In this document: piece by piece, positions 5,857 to 8,580 of the stretch
Layout of the letters: each line of letters starts with the position of its first letter
Numbering within the stretch: position 1 is the stretch's first letter
Assembly (NCBI GenBank): GCA_038227745.1
Contig: JBBRPS010000448.1
Span: forward strand, 1-8,580
DNA length: 8,580 nt
Reading direction: 5' to 3'
Origin: DASPXY01 sp038227745
GTDB lineage: Bacteria > Planctomycetota > Planctomycetia > Gemmatales > Gemmataceae
Notes under the pieces: model-generated
The model's database searches: none
Told to the model about the DNA's origin: nothing
What the model saw: only the letters and a program-made list of their open reading frames with translations
Position numbers and translations under genes: made by a program

Positions 5857-6966
5857 ATGAGCGACCCCGGTCCCGACGACAGCGTTCCGCGGCCAGACCG
5901 GCCGCCCGACCAACCCACCGTCAACGAAGGACGGCCCGCCCAGGGTGCGCCCACCGACGGCCCGGCCGCCGACCCGCTCCGCACCTGCGAGCTCGGCCCC
6001 GAGGCCCGGCCCGTCCCGGACGTCGGCAGCTTCCCCCTCTACCGCCTCGCCGACTACGAACTCGTCGAGGAGATCGGCCGCGGCGGCATGGGCATCGTCT
6101 TCAAGGCCCGCCACGTCCGCCTCAACCGCACCGTCGCCCTGAAGATGATCCTCGGCGGCCGACTCGCCCACGCCGACGACCGCCACCGCTTCGACACCGA
6201 GGCCGCCGCCGCCGCCCAGCTGCAGCACCCCGGCATCGTCGCCCTGTACGAGACCGGCGCGCACGAGGGCCAACCGTACTTCAGCATGGAGTACGTCAGC
6301 GGCAGCAGCCTCGCCCAGCGCGTTGCGACCCACCCCCTGCCCGGCCGCACCGCCGCCGTCTACCTGGAGAAGACGGCCCGCGCCGTCCACTACGCCCACC
6401 AGCACGGCGTGCTGCACCGCGACCTCAAACCCGCCAACGTCCTCCTCGACGACCAGGACCAACCGAAGATCACCGACTTCGGCCTCGCCAAGCTGCTGCG
6501 CATCGACTCCGGCCAGACGCGCACCGGTGCGGTCATCGGCACGCCAAGCTACATGTCGCCCGAGCAGGCCGCCGCCCGCAAGGACCTCGGCCCCGCCAGC
6601 GACGTCTACAGCCTCGGCGCCATCCTCTACGAGTTGCTCACCGCCCGCCCGCCCTTCCGCGGCGAGACCGCCCTGGCCACCCCACCCTCGCGATGGTCGC
6701 CGACGATGACCCGGTGCTGCCGCGCCTGCTCAACCCCAAGGTGGACGCCGAGCTGGAGACAATCTGTCTCAAATGTCTGGAGAAGGACCCGGTCCGGCGC
6801 TACCTCTCGGCGGGCGACCTGGCGGACGACCTGGTCCGCTATCTCCAGAGCGAACCGATCGCGGCGCGGCGGCTCGGGCGGCTGGGGCGGGCGCGGAAGT
6901 GGTGCCGGCGCAAGCCCGCCACCGCCGCTCTCCTCGCCGTCTCCGCGGCGGCGCTGGCGGCCCTGA
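5857..6966 (+). CDS. Hanks-type Ser/Thr protein kinase, catalytic part (frame broken)
   Basis: N-terminal part of a planctomycete-type membrane Ser/Thr kinase. After a Pro/Asp-rich cytoplasmic tail (1-65) the kinase domain starts at YELVEEIGRGGMGIVFKAR (67-85, Gly-rich loop). It has the ATP lysine K96 in VALKMI, catalytic loop HRDLKPAN (187-194), DFG (207-209), SPE (234-236, in place of APE) and DVYSLGAILYELL (249-261). All catalytic residues are present. Homology in this frame stops near residue 275 (about 6683); the remaining residues to the stop at 6966 are out-of-frame Arg/Ser-rich sequence. The rest of the C-lobe resumes in another frame, listed separately. The start ATG has AGAGG about 9 nt upstream; an earlier in-frame ATG (5599) would overlap the previous gene. 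As the sequence stands, the product is a truncated, untethered kinase lacking its last helices, probably unstable. A one-base sequencing error is the simplest explanation. Confidence 0.88.
   Translation: MSDPGPDDSVPRPDRPPDQPTVNEGRPAQGAPTDGPAADPLRTCELGPEARPVPDVGSFPLYRLADYELVEEIGRGGMGIVFKARHVRLNRTVALKMILGGRLAHADDRHRFDTEAAAAAQLQHPGIVALYETGAHEGQPYFSMEYVSGSSLAQRVATHPLPGRTAAVYLEKTARAVHYAHQHGVLHRDLKPANVLLDDQDQPKITDFGLAKLLRIDSGQTRTGAVIGTPSYMSPEQAAARKDLGPASDVYSLGAILYELLTARPPFRGETALATPPSRWSPTMTRCCRACSTPRWTPSWRQSVSNVWRRTRSGATSRRATWRTTWSAISRANRSRRGGSGGWGGRGSGAGASPPPPLSSPSPRRRWRP
6680..6687 (+). other. Frameshift site inside the kinase gene
   Basis: Kinase homology runs in one frame through FRGETALA (to about 6678) and continues in the -1 frame from TLAMVADDDPVLPRLLNP (from 6684). 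Between them lie the C runs 6680-6683 and 6685-6687. Adding one C to either run joins the two parts with no other change. Homopolymer miscalling or a real one-base deletion both fit; no convincing slippery heptamer for programmed frameshifting is visible. Confidence 0.85.
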
Positions 6967-8580
6967 TCGGCGGCCTCGTCGCCTTCGGCATCATGCACGC
7001 TCGCAACGCCGCGGAGGAGCGCGCCCTGCGCCGCGACGCGGAGCGGGCGCGCTCCTCCGCCGAGGACTCCGGGCGCCTGGCGGGGAGGCGCCTCGACGCG
7101 ATGAGCCACCTGCTGTACCTGGCGCAGATGCGGCAGGTGCGCCACGCCTGGGAGGCGGCCGACCTGGAGCGCGCCGAGAAGCTGCTGGGGCGGTGGCGGC
7201 CCAGCGACACCAAGCCGGGCGACCTGCGCGGCTGGGAGTGGTATTACTTCCACGGGCTGTGCCGCGGCCGCGCCGCCCTGCCCGGCCACACCGGCCGCGC
7301 CACCGCCGTCGCCTTCCGCCCCGACGGCCAGCGTCTGGCTAGCGCCGGCGGCGAGCCGTCGCGGCCCGGCAAGGTCAAGGTCTGGGACGCCGCGACGGGT
7401 ACACTTCTGCTCACGCTAAAGGGTCACCGCAACGCCATCACTTCCATCGCCTACAGCCCGGACGGCCGTTACCTCGCGACCGGCAGCCACGATGCAACGG
7501 TCAGGCTCTGGGACGCAGACACGGGCCGCCTGCTTGCCACGCTCTCCGCCGCGCCTCCGGCTGCGGTGGCCGGCACGGTCGGCCTGGTCGGCGGCAGCCT
7601 GCACCTCGGCCCCGCCGCCGCGGGCGCCGCGTGGCTGACGGCCCAGCAAGGTTACGGCCATCTGGCGCACGTCGCCGCGGTCGCCTTCAGCCCGGATGGC
7701 AAGCGCCTGGCGAGCGCCGGCGGTGACGGCACGGTCAAGCTCTGGGACGTGGCCGCCATGCGCGATGCCGGCCATCGGCCCGCGCTGGCCACGCTGCGCG
7801 GCCACCGTCAGGGAGTCAACGCCGTCGCGTTCAGCCCGACGGGCAACGTGCTGGCCTCGGGCGGAGCGGACCGCGCCGTGCGTCTCTGGGACGCGCGAAC
7901 GGGGCGGCTGCTGCACAACCTGTACGGGCATCAGGGCGAGGTGGCGAGCCTGGCGTTCAACCGCGACGGCTCGCTGCTGGCCTCGGCCGGCGGGCGCGGC
8001 GCTCACGCCGGCGAGGTGAAGTTGTGGGACGTGGCGGCCGGCACGCTGCGGGCATCGCGCGACGGCCTGGGCGACCGCGTCCTGAGCATCGCGTTCGGGC
8101 CGCACGGTAAGCTGGCCGCCGGCTGCAGCGAGGGGCTGGTCCGTGTCTGGGACCGTCTGCTGGCCGGCGAGGCGTACCGCTTCCGGGCCGACGCGCGCGT
8201 CGTCTACGGTGTCGCGTTCGCCCCGGACGGCCGGCTGGCCACGGCCGGGCGCGACGGCCGGGTGCGGCTGTGGAACGGCAGCCAGGGGGAGGAGACGTAT
8301 TCTTTCCCGGCGCCGCCGCAGACCGAGTGCATCGCCTTCGGCCCCGGCGGCAAGCGCCTCGCCAGCGCCGGCCGTTACCGCGACGGCGCCGGCGCGGTGA
8401 AGGTCTGGGACGTTGAAACCGGTGCCTGTCTGCTGACGCTGCGCGGGCAGGCCGGCGGCATCCGCCGCGTCGCTTTCAGCCCCGACGGCACGCGCCTGGC
8501 GACGGCGGGCGACGACGGTACGGTCCGCCTCTACCCGCTCAGTCCCGGGGGGCCGCCGCTGGTGCTGCAGCGGCACGCGG
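6693..8580 (+). CDS. C-terminal part of the kinase: C-lobe end, membrane helix, WD40 repeats (partial)
   Basis: Continuation of the kinase gene in the shifted frame, open from about 6684 to the window end. It begins with the end of the kinase C-lobe (LETICLKCLEKDPVRRYLSA), then a basic WCRRKP stop-transfer flank and one transmembrane helix (about 6921-6995, Ala/Leu/Gly/Val-rich). An Arg/Glu-rich, probably coiled linker and the LRGWEWYYF motif follow. Then come at least nine WD40 units: about 7278-7415, 7416-7544, 7656-7796, 7797-7922, 7923-8057, 8058-8183, 8184-8306, 8307-8441 and from 8442 on, most ending in V(K/R)(L/V)W(D/N). A 37-codon Ala/Gly-rich insert (7545-7655) interrupts units two and three. 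The propeller is probably outside the cytoplasmic membrane and may sense or bind a partner. The coordinate given is the first in-frame ATG, but it has no ribosome site, so independent translation is unlikely. The gene continues past the window. Confidence 0.85.
   Translation, partial: MVADDDPVLPRLLNPKVDAELETICLKCLEKDPVRRYLSAGDLADDLVRYLQSEPIAARRLGRLGRARKWCRRKPATAALLAVSAAALAALIGGLVAFGIMHARNAAEERALRRDAERARSSAEDSGRLAGRRLDAMSHLLYLAQMRQVRHAWEAADLERAEKLLGRWRPSDTKPGDLRGWEWYYFHGLCRGRAALPGHTGRATAVAFRPDGQRLASAGGEPSRPGKVKVWDAATGTLLLTLKGHRNAITSIAYSPDGRYLATGSHDATVRLWDADTGRLLATLSAAPPAAVAGTVGLVGGSLHLGPAAAGAAWLTAQQGYGHLAHVAAVAFSPDGKRLASAGGDGTVKLWDVAAMRDAGHRPALATLRGHRQGVNAVAFSPTGNVLASGGADRAVRLWDARTGRLLHNLYGHQGEVASLAFNRDGSLLASAGGRGAHAGEVKLWDVAAGTLRASRDGLGDRVLSIAFGPHGKLAAGCSEGLVRVWDRLLAGEAYRFRADARVVYGVAFAPDGRLATAGRDGRVRLWNGSQGEETYSFPAPPQTECIAFGPGGKRLASAGRYRDGAGAVKVWDVETGACLLTLRGQAGGIRRVAFSPDGTRLATAGDDGTVRLYPLSPGGPPLVLQRHA

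Noticed and set aside
6679..6690. Programmed -1 frameshifting at the kinase break
   Set aside because: The codons ACC-CCA-CCC do not form a standard X-XXY-YYZ slippery heptamer, and I saw no clear stimulatory structure or Shine-Dalgarno element; an indel is simpler.
7416..8576. 386-codon minus-strand open frame opposite the WD40 region
   Set aside because: It is the antisense of regular WD40 repeats, and its apparent repetitiveness simply mirrors them.

Overview
The window is high-GC bacterial chromosomal DNA, most likely from a planctomycete of the Gemmata/Gemmataceae type. The main evidence is the large gene at the right end: a Hanks-type Ser/Thr kinase, one transmembrane helix, a linker with an LRGWEWYYF motif, and a long run of WD40 repeats, an architecture very common in Planctomycetes. 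No tRNA, rRNA, CRISPR array, transposase or integrase was seen.

Left half (about 119-4590, minus strand) is a compact operon read right to left: a 120-aa protein resembling the CcbP-type calcium-binding family, a 1049-aa bacterial SNF2-family helicase/ATPase, and a 293-aa SWIM zinc-finger protein. Spacers are 21 and 56 nt. SNF2 and SWIM genes are a recurrent bacterial pair with no settled function. Just past the SWIM stop lies a possible 13-codon micro-ORF with a perfect Shine-Dalgarno sequence, then a perfect 13-bp hairpin at the window edge that may end the operon.

The middle (4591-4842) is a 252-bp divergent intergenic region. It holds a near-perfect 22-bp palindrome directly abutting an 11-bp perfect hairpin, and next to these a plausible sigma70-type promoter reading right. 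This promoter would drive a two-gene operon (4843-5735): a Panacea/DUF4065 (SocA-like) domain protein and an unrecognised 120-aa protein, joined by an ATGA stop/start overlap. The layout is that of a toxin-antitoxin pair in which the second gene would be a toxin of unknown type.

The right part (5857-8580) is the kinase-WD40 gene. Its reading frame breaks at a C-rich stretch near 6680-6687: the catalytic domain is in one frame, and the rest of the kinase C-lobe, the membrane helix and at least nine WD40 units are in another, running off the window. A single missing C would explain this, so it is either a sequencing error or a real inactivating mutation.

The most interesting candidates are the Panacea plus unknown-gene pair with its dyad-rich promoter region, and the CcbP-like/SNF2/SWIM cassette. 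A link between the two divergent operons is speculative.
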